NCBI RefSeq assembly: GCF_006442795.2
Contig: NZ_CP083956.1
Coordinates: forward strand, 5,123,501 to 5,187,500
Origin: Mesorhizobium sp. B1-1-8
GTDB lineage: Bacteria > Pseudomonadota > Alphaproteobacteria > Rhizobiales > Rhizobiaceae
Length of the DNA stretch: 64,000 bases
Reading direction: 5' to 3'
Both the position numbers and the translations under genes were made by a program. Numbering within the stretch: the stretch's first letter is position 1; each line of letters starts with the position of its first letter. Shown one piece after another: positions 1 through 9,203 of this stretch. The notes below the pieces were generated by a model. It saw only the letters and a program-made list of their open reading frames with translations, had not been told where the DNA came from and did not search any database.

Positions 1-690
1 GACATCGCGGTGCTCGCGGCGAGCGTCTTTCTCGAGCTGGTGAAGAAGGGCGACCGCATCGGCGTCGCCTGGGGCCGCACCGTCTACACCATCGCCGACA
101 TCATGTCCTATGCCGATCTTCAGGACGTCACCGTGGTGCAGCTTTGCGGCAATCTCGGAGCGCCCTATTCCTACCGGCCGGACCAGTGCACGATGGAGAT
201 TGCGCGGCGGCTCAACGCCAAGGGCCTGAATTTCTATGCGCCGCTGGTGCTGTCGAGCGAAGAGCTGGCGCAAGGCCTGCGCGCCGAGCCGGTGATCCGT
301 GACCAGCTTGCCGGCATCAGCGATTGCGATCTGGCGCTCTACTCCGTCGGCGCGGTCGATGCCGACAGCCATCTGGTCAAATGCGGCGCGCTGACCGCCG
401 ACGAAATGGCGGCGCTGCGCAGGCAAGGCGCGGCCGGCGTCATCGCCGGGCAGATCATCGACGCCAAGGGCGAGGTGCTCGACTGCAGTTACAACAGGCG
501 GGTGATTTCCGCCGAGCTCACCTCGCTGCGCGCCATCGACAAGCGCCTGATGGTGGTGCAGGAAGACAGCAAGTTCGAGCCGCTGCTGGCAGCGATCGCC
601 GGCGGGCTCTGCACGCATCTGGTGATCGGCGCGCACATGGCCGGGCGCCTTCTCGACCACGCCGGGGCGGCGAACAAGAAGGCATCCTAG
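1..690 (+). CDS. SorC-family sugar-binding transcriptional regulator (3' part)
   Basis: The reading frame is open from the window edge, so the N-terminus with its helix-turn-helix is missing. The visible 229 residues are the effector domain of SorC-type regulators: a GVAWGRT motif near the start, a GVIAGQ segment in the middle and a GGLCTHLVIG segment near the end. SorC regulators normally sense phosphorylated sugars. The gene lies just upstream of the aldolase fusion on the same strand and near an mtnK/mtnA locus, so a phosphorylated methylthioribose or deoxyribose intermediate is a plausible effector. The effector is inferred; the family call is firm. Confidence 0.85.
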   Translation, partial: DIAVLAASVFLELVKKGDRIGVAWGRTVYTIADIMSYADLQDVTVVQLCGNLGAPYSYRPDQCTMEIARRLNAKGLNFYAPLVLSSEELAQGLRAEPVIRDQLAGISDCDLALYSVGAVDADSHLVKCGALTADEMAALRRQGAAGVIAGQIIDAKGEVLDCSYNRRVISAELTSLRAIDKRLMVVQEDSKFEPLLAAIAGGLCTHLVIGAHMAGRLLDHAGAANKKAS

Positions 691-774
691 AAACCATCCT
701 CGCCGCGTCTGTCATAAGAGCGTCGCGGCTTCCTGTTCATGAGCAACAAAAAGACGGACATCGGACGGAACGAC

Positions 775-2829
775 ATGAAGAACCTTTGGAACGACGCCGA
801 CGCGGAAAAGATGGTTGCCGACTATGCCAAAAAGGGCGTCGGCCGCGACCTGGCGCTGCGCGTCTACACGACGCGCCTGCTCGGCGGAGAGCCGCGGCTG
901 GTGTTGCATGGCGGCGGCAACACTTCGTGCAAGACCAAGGCCACCGATCTCGTCGGCGACGAGTGGGACGTGCTCTGCGTCAAGGGCAGCGGCTGGGACA
1001 TGGCGGTCATCGAGCCGCAGGGCCTGCCGGCGGTGAAGATGGGCGCGCTGCTCAAGGCGCGCGCGCTCGACACGCTCTCCGACGAGGACATGGTGGCGCT
1101 GCAGCGCGCCAACCTCATCGATCCCGCCTCGCCCAACCCGTCGGTCGAGACGCTGCTGCACGCCTTCCTGCCGCACAAATTCGTCGACCACACGCATTCG
1201 ACCGCGATCCTTGCCATCGTCGATCAGGAAGACAGCAAGGCGCTGGTTGCAAAGGTGTTCGGCAGCAAAATGGGCTACGTGCCCTACATCAAGCCGGGTT
1301 TCGACCTCGCCAAGGTCGCGGCGGAAGTCTTTGATGCCGATCCAAGCGTCGAAGGCCTGATCCTCGACAAGCACGGCATCTTCACCTTCGGCGACGACGC
1401 CAGGCAAGCTTATGACCGCATGATCCACTATGTGAATGCGGCCGAAGATTATGTCGCCAAGAACGGCAAGCCGCAGACGGCCAAGGCGGCGCTGCCGGCA
1501 AAGCTGGCCAAAGCCGGCGACATCGCGCCGATGCTGCGCGGCGCGGTGGCCGTGGCGCGCGGCGAAGGCCGTTTCGACCGCATGATCAGCGATTTCCGCA
1601 CCTCGGCTGCGATCATCGATTTCATCAATTCGGCCAAGATTTCCGACTATGCCAAGCGTGGCGTGTCGACGCCGGATCTGTCGATCCGCATCAAGACCGG
1701 CCCGATGGCGTTGCCGGCCCCGGACGCCGAGAAGCTCGGCGATTACAAGAGCGCGATCCGCGACCATGTCGAGGCCTTCGCCAAGGATTACACCGCCTAT
1801 TTCGAGACGAATGACACGCTGGACGATGTCAAACGTACCATGCTCGACCCGATGCCGCGGCTGACGCTGGTTCCCGGCCTCGGCATGTTCGGCCACGGCC
1901 GCACGCTCAAGGACGCCAGGATCGCTTCCGACGTCGGCGAGATGTGGATCGAGGCGGTGCGCGGCGCCGAGGCCATCGGCAATTTCCAGCCGCTGTCCAA
2001 GGCCGACCTGTTCCCGCTCGAATATTGGTCGCTGGAGCAGGCCAAGCTCGCCTCCAACAAGCCGAAGCCGCTGACCGGCCAGGTGGTGCTGATCACAGGC
2101 GGCGCCGGCGCGATCGGTGCCGCGACCGCCAAGCTGTTCGCCGACAACGGCGCCCATGCCGTCGTCGTCGACCTCGACGCCGACAAAGCTGCCGAGGCCG
2201 CCAGGAAGACCGGCAACAATTCGATCGGCTTTGCTGCCGACATCACCGATCCGGCCCAGGTGCGCGCCGCCTTCGACAAGGCCGTCGCGGTGTTCGGCGG
2301 TGTCGACATATTGGTGTCCAATGCGGGCGCCGCCTGGGAAGGCAGGATCGGCGAACTCGACGACGCGCTGTTGCGCAAGAGCTTCGAGTTGAACTTCTTC
2401 GCCCATCAGTCGGTGGCGCAGAACGCGGTGCGCATCATGCTGGAACAGGGCACCGGTGGCGTGCTCCTGTTCAACACCTCCAAGCAGGCGGTCAATCCGG
2501 GGCCGAAGTTCGGCGCCTATGGCGTGCCGAAGGCGGCGACGCTGTTCCTGTCGCGGCAATATGCGCTCGATTACGGCGCTTACGGCATCCGCTCCAACGC
2601 GGTCAACGCCGACCGCATCCGCTCGGGGCTGTTGACCGACGCCATGATCGCCAGCCGCTCGGGCGCGCGCGGCGTGTCGGAGAAGGAATACATGTCCGGC
2701 AATTTGCTCGGCCAGGAAGTGACGGCACAGGATGTGGCGCAGGCCTTCCTGCATCATGCGCTGGCCGAGCGCACCACCGCGGACGTGACGACAGTCGACG
2801 GCGGCAACATCGCGGCAGCGCTGCGCTGA
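775..2829 (+). CDS. Class II aldolase / short-chain dehydrogenase fusion (RhaD-like; likely methylthioribulose-1-P aldolase)
   Basis: The N-terminal half is a class II aldolase: HGGGNTS phosphate-binding loop, a Glu in PSVETLLH, metal-binding HTH in VDHTHST and a distal His in DKHGIF. From about residue 430 it is an SDR with a TGGAGAIG nucleotide loop, NAG, and a YGVPK catalytic motif. Rhizobial rhamnulose-1-phosphate aldolase/dehydrogenase (RhaD) has the same architecture. Here there is no rhamnose isomerase or kinase; the locus carries mtnK, mtnA and an ABC importer. The better guess is cleavage of 5-methylthioribulose-1-P or 5-deoxyribulose-1-P to DHAP plus an aldehyde, with the SDR acting on the aldehyde. 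The start at 775 has a GGACGGA ribosome site; an ATG at 739 is possible but lacks one. Substrate is inferred. Confidence 0.85.
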   Translation: MKNLWNDADAEKMVADYAKKGVGRDLALRVYTTRLLGGEPRLVLHGGGNTSCKTKATDLVGDEWDVLCVKGSGWDMAVIEPQGLPAVKMGALLKARALDTLSDEDMVALQRANLIDPASPNPSVETLLHAFLPHKFVDHTHSTAILAIVDQEDSKALVAKVFGSKMGYVPYIKPGFDLAKVAAEVFDADPSVEGLILDKHGIFTFGDDARQAYDRMIHYVNAAEDYVAKNGKPQTAKAALPAKLAKAGDIAPMLRGAVAVARGEGRFDRMISDFRTSAAIIDFINSAKISDYAKRGVSTPDLSIRIKTGPMALPAPDAEKLGDYKSAIRDHVEAFAKDYTAYFETNDTLDDVKRTMLDPMPRLTLVPGLGMFGHGRTLKDARIASDVGEMWIEAVRGAEAIGNFQPLSKADLFPLEYWSLEQAKLASNKPKPLTGQVVLITGGAGAIGAATAKLFADNGAHAVVVDLDADKAAEAARKTGNNSIGFAADITDPAQVRAAFDKAVAVFGGVDILVSNAGAAWEGRIGELDDALLRKSFELNFFAHQSVAQNAVRIMLEQGTGGVLLFNTSKQAVNPGPKFGAYGVPKAATLFLSRQYALDYGAYGIRSNAVNADRIRSGLLTDAMIASRSGARGVSEKEYMSGNLLGQEVTAQDVAQAFLHHALAERTTADVTTVDGGNIAAALR

Positions 2830-2850
2830 GCCAAACATCCCGATAAACAA

Positions 2851-2874
2851 AAGGGCGACCCGTTGGCCGCCCTT
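2851..2874. terminator. Bidirectional intrinsic terminator
   Basis: AAGGGCG pairs with CGCCCTT, with a short inner CC/GG extension and a CGTT loop. It lies between the convergent aldolase fusion and substrate-binding protein genes, so it can serve both. Each strand has A/T-rich flanks. Confidence 0.7.
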
Positions 2875-2896
2875 CTAGTTCGTTGTCTGACGAACT

Positions 2897-3949
2897 TTAT
2901 TTGGCGTTCGGGTTCGGCATCCAGGCCGGCATGGCGACATCGGCATGGGCGAACTGCGGCAGCTTGGCCGACAGGTCTTCCATGTTCTTGATGTCCTTGT
3001 CGATCAGCTCCTTCCGGGTGATCAGCGTCGGCGGCACGATGACGTTGTGGCCGGGATCCTCACCGGCAAGCAGCTGCGCCAGCGCACGCACCGAGACCTG
3101 GCCGACGACGGCCGGATTGGTGGCGGCGGTCGCGGCCCAGGCGCTGTCGGTCTCGCGCATGGCGGCGATGTCCGAGGTCGAGATGTCGGCCGAATAGATC
3201 TTGATGTCCTTGTTCAATCCGGCCTCGTCGACGGCGATCTTGACGCCCTTGGCGAACTCGTCATAGGGCGCGAACATCACCTTGATGTCGGGATGCGCCT
3301 GCAGCACCGAGCGCGCCTGGTTGGCGACGGAATTGGCGATCGGGTTGTCGAGCGTGCCGAACATGGCGACCTCGTTGATGCCCGAATATTTCTTCTTCAC
3401 GTCGACCCAGGTCTCATTGCGGCGGTCAAGCGGCGCGATGCCGGCGACATAGACATAGCCGGCCTTCCAGCTCTCGCCATTGTCCTTCACCGCCTGCTCG
3501 AGCGCGAGCTTGGCCAGGTCGCGGTCCGACTGCTCGATCTGCGGGATCTTCGGGTTCTCGACATTGACGTCGAAGGCGACGACCTTGATGCCGGCATCGA
3601 CCGCGCGCTGGGCGGCGTCCTTCATCGATTCCGTCAGGCCGTGCTGAATGATGATGCCCTGCACGCCGAGCGCAATGGCCTGGTCGACCATGTCGGCCTG
3701 CAGTGCGGCATCCTGGCGGCTGTCGAGCACGCGCAGGTCGACGCCGAGCGCCTTGGCCTGCGCCTCGACGCCGGAGAGATAGGCCTGGAAGAAGTCACCG
3801 GTCGAAAGATAGCGCACCAGCGCGATCTTGACGCCGGGCTTGTCGAACGGCGCCGGCTTGTCCGCGGCAAGAGCTGTCCCCTGCATCAGCAGCGCGGCGC
3901 CCGCAAGCCCGAATGCGGCCTTTCCCAAAAGTCTTCTTGTGATGTTCAC
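2897..3949 (-). CDS. Sugar ABC transporter substrate-binding protein (RbsB-like)
   Basis: This is a 350-residue periplasmic binding protein of the ribose/galactose type (Peripla_BP_4). The N-terminus carries a signal peptide with a twin-arginine-like TRRLLGK start and a cleavage region at ALAADKP. The first strand IALVRYLSTGDFFQAY and the repeated hinge pattern (ADMVDQAIALGVQGIII) are typical of the family. It is the last gene of a minus-strand ATPase-permease-binding protein set that is divergent from mtnK-mtnA and convergent with the aldolase fusion. The neighbourhood suggests methylthioribose or a 5-deoxypentose as ligand rather than ribose. The ligand is inferred only. Confidence 0.88.
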   Translation of the reverse strand: MNITRRLLGKAAFGLAGAALLMQGTALAADKPAPFDKPGVKIALVRYLSTGDFFQAYLSGVEAQAKALGVDLRVLDSRQDAALQADMVDQAIALGVQGIIIQHGLTESMKDAAQRAVDAGIKVVAFDVNVENPKIPQIEQSDRDLAKLALEQAVKDNGESWKAGYVYVAGIAPLDRRNETWVDVKKKYSGINEVAMFGTLDNPIANSVANQARSVLQAHPDIKVMFAPYDEFAKGVKIAVDEAGLNKDIKIYSADISTSDIAAMRETDSAWAATAATNPAVVGQVSVRALAQLLAGEDPGHNVIVPPTLITRKELIDKDIKNMEDLSAKLPQFAHADVAMPAWMPNPNAK

Positions 3950-3991
3950 GTCGTTTCCTCCACTTGGTTTTAATCGGACCCGGTCGAAATC

Positions 3992-5068
3992 CTATGTCCT
4001 GCCCCTGCCGGAAAGGGCGAAGGTGAAGACAAGGGCGACGACGAGCACCGCACCCTTGACGAAATCCTGCGTGTAGTAAGGCGCGTTCATCATCGTCAGG
4101 CCTTGCAGTAGGACGCCGACGAACACCGCGCCGACGGCCGTGCCGAAGGCGTTGGGCTTGGCGGCGCCGAGCACCGCGTAGCCGATCAGCGCCGCCGCGA
4201 CTGCATCAAGCAAGAGATTATTACCCGAGGCGATGTCGCCGCGTCCAAGCCGGGCGGCGAGCAAAATGCCGCCGATCGAGGCAAAAACTCCAGAAATGAC
4301 GTAGGCCCAGATTTTGTATGCCTTGACAGGGGCACCGGCGAGTTCGGCGGCGCGCTCGTTGGAGCCGACCGCATACATCATGCGGCCGAAGCGGGTGTAT
4401 TCGAGGAAGAACCAGATCAGCACGGCGAGCACGATGAGCACCACCACCGAGACCGGGATCAGGTTCGGGATGAAGAAGTCGAAGCGATGGCGGCCAAGCG
4501 CCAGGAAGGCGTCCGAGAACTTGCCGTTGGCGACCGAGCCGTCAGGCATGGTCATGCCGGTGGCGATCGAGCGGCCTTCGGTCGGGATGCGCTGCAGGCC
4601 GAGCAGCAGGAACATCATGCCGAGCGTCGCCAGGAGATCGGGGACGCGCATATAGACGATCAGCCAGCCATTGATCAGGCCGACGATGATGCCGATGACC
4701 AGGCAGGCGGTGACGGCGACGATGGCGTTCTGCTCCAGCACCACCATGGCGTAGGACGCCGCCATCATGGCGCTGGTGGCGACCGAGCCGATCGACAGGT
4801 CGAAGCCGCCGACGACCAGCGTCGCGGTGACGCCGAGCGCCAGCACGCCGGTGATGGCCACCGACTGGAAGATGAACACGGCACTTTGCGGCGAGACGAA
4901 ACCATCGGCCGCGATCGCGAAATAGGCGATCAGGCCGACCAGAAGGACAATGAAGCCATAGCGGATGGCATAGTCGCGCAATGTCATCGAGCGCTCCCGC
5001 GCCTTTGCCTTGCCCGCCAAACTGGAACTCATGCCTGCACTCCGAGTCTCGTCATCCTGCGATCTCAC
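3992..5068 (-). CDS. Sugar ABC transporter permease (RbsC-like)
   Basis: A 358-residue inner-membrane permease of the ribose type (BPD_transp_2), with about eight to ten hydrophobic segments, the first around residues 37-55. The GGFDLSIGSVA signature and the AVGSNERAAELAGAPV cytoplasmic loop that contacts the ATPase are both present. Its ATG overlaps the ATPase stop codon as ATGA, which suggests translational coupling. An internal ATG 12 codons in is an alternative start. It forms the channel of the importer described for the binding protein next to it. Confidence 0.9.
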   Translation of the reverse strand: MRSQDDETRSAGMSSSLAGKAKARERSMTLRDYAIRYGFIVLLVGLIAYFAIAADGFVSPQSAVFIFQSVAITGVLALGVTATLVVGGFDLSIGSVATSAMMAASYAMVVLEQNAIVAVTACLVIGIIVGLINGWLIVYMRVPDLLATLGMMFLLLGLQRIPTEGRSIATGMTMPDGSVANGKFSDAFLALGRHRFDFFIPNLIPVSVVVLIVLAVLIWFFLEYTRFGRMMYAVGSNERAAELAGAPVKAYKIWAYVISGVFASIGGILLAARLGRGDIASGNNLLLDAVAAALIGYAVLGAAKPNAFGTAVGAVFVGVLLQGLTMMNAPYYTQDFVKGAVLVVALVFTFALSGRGRT

Positions 5069-6576
5069 GCCGCGCTGGTGAGCGGCCCGCCGGCCACCTG
5101 CGCCAACAGCCGATCGAGATCGATGTTGTCGTTCCTGTGCTCGCCGACGATTGCGTGTTCCGACATCACCAGGACGCGGTCGGCGGTCTCCAGCGCTTCG
5201 TCGAGCTCGGTGACGAAGATGAGCGTGGCGCGCCCGTCGGCGCTTGCCCTGAGCTTGGCGGCGATGTCGCGCCTTGCCGAAATGTCGACGCCCTGGAACG
5301 GCTCGTCGAGGATGAACAGGCGCGAGGCGTGCGACATCCAGCGGGCGACCATCACCTTCTGCTGGTTGCCGCCGGACAGCGCCGAGAGCTCGTCCTTCTC
5401 GGACCGGCAGACGATGCCGAGCTCATCGATCTGGCGGCGGGCGACGATGCGCTCGGTTCGGCGCTTCATGACGCCAAGGCCGGACATGCGCTTCAGGAAG
5501 GGCAGGCTGATGTTGCGCTCGATGTTGAAGCCCTGGACGATGCCACTGGCGGCGCGGTCCTTGGCGACGAGGAAAATGCCGGCGGCGATCGCCTCACGTG
5601 CGGACCCCGGCGCATAAGGCTTGCCTTCCATATGCATGGTGCCAGCGAGCGGCCGGCGCACGCCGAACAGGGTTTCGGCCAGCGCGGTTTTGCCGACGCC
5701 GACAAGACCGGTGATCGCCACAACTTCGCCAGCGCCGAGCGTCAGCGAGAGCGGCCTGGCGCCCTGCGCCAGCTGCAACCCTTCGGCGATGAAGACCGCT
5801 TGCGCCGAGCTTCTGGCAACGACGCGGGCGAGCTGGATCTTGCGGCCAAGCATGGCATTGACAGCGCCCTCATAATCGAGCGGCTTTTGGTCGAAGACGC
5901 CCGAGACCAAGCCGTCGCGCATCGAGACGATGCGGTCGGCGAGCCGCCTGATGTCCGACATGCGGTGCGAGATATAGAGGATGGCGACGCCCTGTCCGCG
6001 CAGCCGATCGATCAAAGCGAACAGCCGCTCGGCCTCGGCGCTGGAAAGCGAAGACGTCGGCTCGTCGAGGATCAGCACTTTCGGCTGGTGCGCCAGGGCA
6101 CGGGCTATCGCCACCATCTGACGGTCGGCTAGCGACAGGTCTCTGACGCGGGCCCCGAGATCGATTGCCAGCCCCATGCGGTCGGCGACGGCTTTGGCCT
6201 CGACACGAACATTGCGCGGCTTGAACAGCAGCGATGCGCCTTTGCCGCTCAGCCGGTCGAGGGTCAAATTCGTGGCGACGTCGAGATCGGCCACCACGCC
6301 GTCATTGATGTTCTGGTGCACGGTGACGACACCGGAGCGGATCGCTTCGGCAGGGGCTTGCGGGTCAAACGCCTTGCCTGCGAGCTGCATGGTGCCGCCG
6401 CCGCGCGGGTAGACCCCGCTGACAATCTTGACCAGGGTGGACTTGCCGGCGCCGTTGGCACCCATCAGCACGGTCACCTCGCCCGCATAAAACTCGAGCG
6501 AGATGCCGCCAAGCACCTCGTTCTGGCCAAAGGATTTCCTGAGACCCTCGACACGGAATATGGCTTCTGCGCCCAT
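5065..6576 (-). CDS. Sugar ABC transporter ATPase, two ABC domains (RbsA-like)
   Basis: A 503-residue ATPase with tandem nucleotide-binding domains, as in RbsA/MglA. Domain 1 has Walker A GANGAGKST and a LILDEPTSSLS Walker B. Its signature loop is degenerate (LSLADRQ). Domain 2 has a shortened Walker A-like GLVGVGKTA, signature LSGGNQQ, and FILDEPFQGVD. This asymmetry is usual in the family. It is the first gene of the importer operon, and its promoter lies in the palindromic intergenic region shared with mtnK. Confidence 0.9.
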   Translation of the reverse strand: MGAEAIFRVEGLRKSFGQNEVLGGISLEFYAGEVTVLMGANGAGKSTLVKIVSGVYPRGGGTMQLAGKAFDPQAPAEAIRSGVVTVHQNINDGVVADLDVATNLTLDRLSGKGASLLFKPRNVRVEAKAVADRMGLAIDLGARVRDLSLADRQMVAIARALAHQPKVLILDEPTSSLSSAEAERLFALIDRLRGQGVAILYISHRMSDIRRLADRIVSMRDGLVSGVFDQKPLDYEGAVNAMLGRKIQLARVVARSSAQAVFIAEGLQLAQGARPLSLTLGAGEVVAITGLVGVGKTALAETLFGVRRPLAGTMHMEGKPYAPGSAREAIAAGIFLVAKDRAASGIVQGFNIERNISLPFLKRMSGLGVMKRRTERIVARRQIDELGIVCRSEKDELSALSGGNQQKVMVARWMSHASRLFILDEPFQGVDISARRDIAAKLRASADGRATLIFVTELDEALETADRVLVMSEHAIVGEHRNDNIDLDRLLAQVAGGPLTSAA

Positions 6577-6595
6577 TCCTTCCTCCCTGTCCGCG

Positions 6596-6658
6596 ACGCT
6601 ATGGGCTCATCCGGCAATTGTCAACACGATTGACAATTGCCAGAGCGCTTCCTACCTT
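6596..6658. promoter_or_regulatory. Palindromic operator with divergent promoters between the ABC importer and mtnK
   Basis: GGCAATTGTCAA (6613-6624), a 5-nt spacer, and TTGACAATTGCC (6630-6641) form a perfect inverted repeat. Each arm contains TTGACA reading outward. On the plus strand TTGACA (6630-6635) is 17 nt from TACCTT (6653-6658). On the minus strand TTGACA (6624-6619) is 17 nt from TAGCGT (6601-6596). A dimeric regulator bound here would cover both -35 boxes. The nearby SorC regulator is the obvious candidate, by inference. Confidence 0.7.
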
Positions 6659-6713
6659 GGCCTCGCCGCCGTGGCTCCGCTATCTTCGGACACCATGAGC
6701 AGGAGGGGCGAGG

Positions 6714-7988
6714 ATGACCGGGAAGAAGCCGTTCGAAGCACTGTCGGTGGAGACGCTGCCAAAACGCCTCGGCGATAACGAAGCGCTGGCCACGCGTATT
6801 GGCGAGGATTCAGGGCGCTGGAAGGTGCGCGAGGTCGGCGACGGCAATCTGAACCTCGTCTTCATCGTCGAGGGCGACCGGGGCGGTGCGGTGGTCAAGC
6901 AGGCGCTGCCCTATGTGCGGCTGGTCGGCGACAGCTGGCCGCTGCCGTTGAAGCGCTCCTTCTTCGAATACCACGCGCTGACTAGGCAAGAGCGCCGAGC
7001 GCCCGGCTCGGTGCCGGCCATCTATCATTTCGACGAAGGCCAGGCGCTGATCGTCATGGAGTATCTGTCGCCGCCATACATCATCCTGCGGCGCGCGCTG
7101 ATCGAGGGCCGGCAGCTGCCGAACATCGCCCGGGATATCGGCCTGTTCATGGCCCGCACGTTGTTTCGCGGCTCGGACCTGTCGATGGCGGCCAGGGAGC
7201 GCAAGGCCGATCTGGCGCTGTTCGCCGACAATGTCGAGCTCTGCGACATCACCGAGAATCTGGTGTTCTCAGATCCTTATTTCGACGCGAAGATGAACCG
7301 GCACACCAGCCCACAGCTCGACGGCCTGGTCGCCGAACTGCGCGCCGACCGCGACCTCAAGGTCGAGGCGCAGCGGCTGAAGCACCTCTTCGCCGCCAAT
7401 GCCGAGACGCTGCTCCACGGCGATTTGCATTCCGGCTCGATCATGGTCACCGAGACCGAAACGCGGATGATCGATCCGGAATTCGCCTTCTACGGTCCGA
7501 TCGCCTTCGACGTCGGCATGCTGCTCGCCAATTTCTGGATGGCGTTCTTTTCGCAGCGCGGCCATGAGCAGAACGGCAAGCGCGATGCCATGCGCGCCTA
7601 CCTGCTTGACGTCACCGCCGAGACCTGGGCCGTCTTCCGCGCCGAGTTTTCGCATCTGTGGCGGACCGAGCGCACCGGCATGCTCTACCAGAAGAGCCTG
7701 TTCGAGGATCAGGGCGACCTGCTTGGCGCCGAGCAGGCGCTCGATGTCATGCTGCACTCGATCTGGGACGACCTGCTGGGCTTTGCCGGCATCGAGGTGC
7801 ACCGGCGCATCCTCGGCCTCGCCCACAATGCCGATTTCGAGACCATTGCCGATCAGGACCTGCGCGCCACATGTGAGGCCAAGGCACTGCGCTTCGGCCG
7901 CCACATGGCCGTCAACCGGCGCCAGATCCACGGGATCGACGAGGTCAACACCCTGGCCGCGCTGATCGAACAGGAGAACAGCCTTTGA
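6714..7988 (+). CDS. mtnK: S-methyl-5-thioribose kinase
   Basis: A 424-residue kinase of the choline/aminoglycoside-kinase fold that phosphorylates methylthioribose at C1. It has the Brenner-type catalytic loop HGDLHSGS near residue 235 and the metal-binding DPEFAFYGP near residue 253, both characteristic of MtnK. Length matches the family (about 400). A strong ribosome site (AGGAGGGG) precedes the ATG. mtnA follows with a 4-nt overlap. The kinase feeds methylthioribose-1-P to MtnA; in the DHAP shunt it may also take 5-deoxyribose. Confidence 0.93.
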   Translation: MTGKKPFEALSVETLPKRLGDNEALATRIGEDSGRWKVREVGDGNLNLVFIVEGDRGGAVVKQALPYVRLVGDSWPLPLKRSFFEYHALTRQERRAPGSVPAIYHFDEGQALIVMEYLSPPYIILRRALIEGRQLPNIARDIGLFMARTLFRGSDLSMAARERKADLALFADNVELCDITENLVFSDPYFDAKMNRHTSPQLDGLVAELRADRDLKVEAQRLKHLFAANAETLLHGDLHSGSIMVTETETRMIDPEFAFYGPIAFDVGMLLANFWMAFFSQRGHEQNGKRDAMRAYLLDVTAETWAVFRAEFSHLWRTERTGMLYQKSLFEDQGDLLGAEQALDVMLHSIWDDLLGFAGIEVHRRILGLAHNADFETIADQDLRATCEAKALRFGRHMAVNRRQIHGIDEVNTLAALIEQENSL

Positions 7989-9079
7989 ACGTCGGCGAGC
8001 GCCACTACCGCACCATCTGGCTGAGCGATGACAGACGTTCGGTCGAGATCATCGACCAGCGCTGGCTGCCGCATGAATTCCGCATCGAAAAGATCGGAAC
8101 CGTGGCAGGTATCGCCACCGCGATTCGCGACATGTGGGTGCGCGGCGCACCGCTGATCGGTGTCACCGCCGCCTATGGCGTCGCCATCCAGATGACCGAC
8201 GATGCGTCGGACGAAGCGCTCGACGCCGTCTGGGCGACACTGCACAAGACCCGGCCGACGGCGATCAATCTGCGCTGGGCGCTGGACGAGATGCGGCGTT
8301 TCCTGAAACCGCTGCCAGCCGAACAACGTGCCGAGGCCGCCTATCGGCGCGCCGCCGAGATCGCCGACGAGGATGTCGGACTCAATCGCGCCATCGGCGA
8401 GAACGGACTGGAAATCATCAAGGAGATTGCCGCGCGCAAGCAGCCGGGCGAGACCGTCAACGTCCTCACCCACTGCAACGCCGGCTGGCTGGCGACGGTC
8501 GATTACGGCACCGCCACAGCGCCGATCTATCTGGCGACCGAAGCCGGCATTCCGGTGCATGTCTATGTCGACGAGACCCGGCCGCGCAACCAGGGCGCCC
8601 AGCTCACCGCGTGGGAAATGGCCGGCCATGGCGTGCCGCATACGCTGATCGTCGACAACGCCGGTGGCCATCTGATGCAGCGCGGCGAGATCGACATGGT
8701 GATCGTCGGCACCGACCGCACCACGGCCGACGGCGACGTCTGCAACAAGATCGGCACCTATCTCAAGGCGCTCGCCGCCGCCGACAATGACGTGCCGTTC
8801 TATGTCGCGCTGCCCTCGCCCACCATCGACTGGACGGTGGCCGACGGACTGGCCGAAATCCCGATCGAAGAACGCTCCGGCGACGAGGTCTCGCTGGTCT
8901 GGGGCAAGACGGCGGACGGCAGCATCGCGCAGGTGCGCGTCTCGCCCGACGCGACGCCGGCGGCAAATCCGGCGTTCGATGTGACCCCGGCGCGGCTGGT
9001 CACGGGGCTAATCACGGAACGCGGCGTTGCAAAGGCTTCGCGCGAGGGGTTGAAGGCCATGTTTCCGGAGCGCGGGTGA
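7985..9079 (+). CDS. mtnA: S-methyl-5-thioribose-1-phosphate isomerase
   Basis: A 364-residue aldose-ketose isomerase of the eIF2B-alpha-like family that converts methylthioribose-1-P to methylthioribulose-1-P. It carries the RGAPLIG motif, the catalytic Cys in [13 protein letters not shown] (about residue 163), [15 protein letters not shown], and the catalytic Asp in [16 protein letters not shown] (about residue 243). The start is a TTG overlapping the mtnK stop (TTGA), so translation is probably coupled. No mtnB, mtnC or mtnD follows, so the universal methionine salvage route is not encoded here. The aldolase fusion is the likely next step. Confidence 0.94.
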   Translation: MNVGERHYRTIWLSDDRRSVEIIDQRWLPHEFRIEKIGTVAGIATAIRDMWVRGAPLIGVTAAYGVAIQMTDDASDEALDAVWATLHKTRPTAINLRWALDEMRRFLKPLPAEQRAEAAYRRAAEIADEDVGLNRAIGENGLEIIKEIAARKQPGETVNVLTHCNAGWLATVDYGTATAPIYLATEAGIPVHVYVDETRPRNQGAQLTAWEMAGHGVPHTLIVDNAGGHLMQRGEIDMVIVGTDRTTADGDVCNKIGTYLKALAAADNDVPFYVALPSPTIDWTVADGLAEIPIEERSGDEVSLVWGKTADGSIAQVRVSPDATPAANPAFDVTPARLVTGLITERGVAKASREGLKAMFPERG

Positions 9080-9203
9080 GAGCCGATCTTCCCCCGAAAA
9101 TATACGCAGCCGGACGCCTGACGTTCCCGGTCTCTTGCGGCGCACAGGCGCGTGCTGACCCTTCCCATCTCCATCAAGCCAATCGCATCCCAGGTTAGCG
9201 CGA

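Noticed and set aside
739..2829. Straight annotation as rhamnulose-1-phosphate aldolase (rhaD)
   Set aside because: The architecture matches RhaD but there is no rhamnose isomerase or kinase here, while mtnK, mtnA and a transporter are present. I kept the family name and changed the likely substrate.
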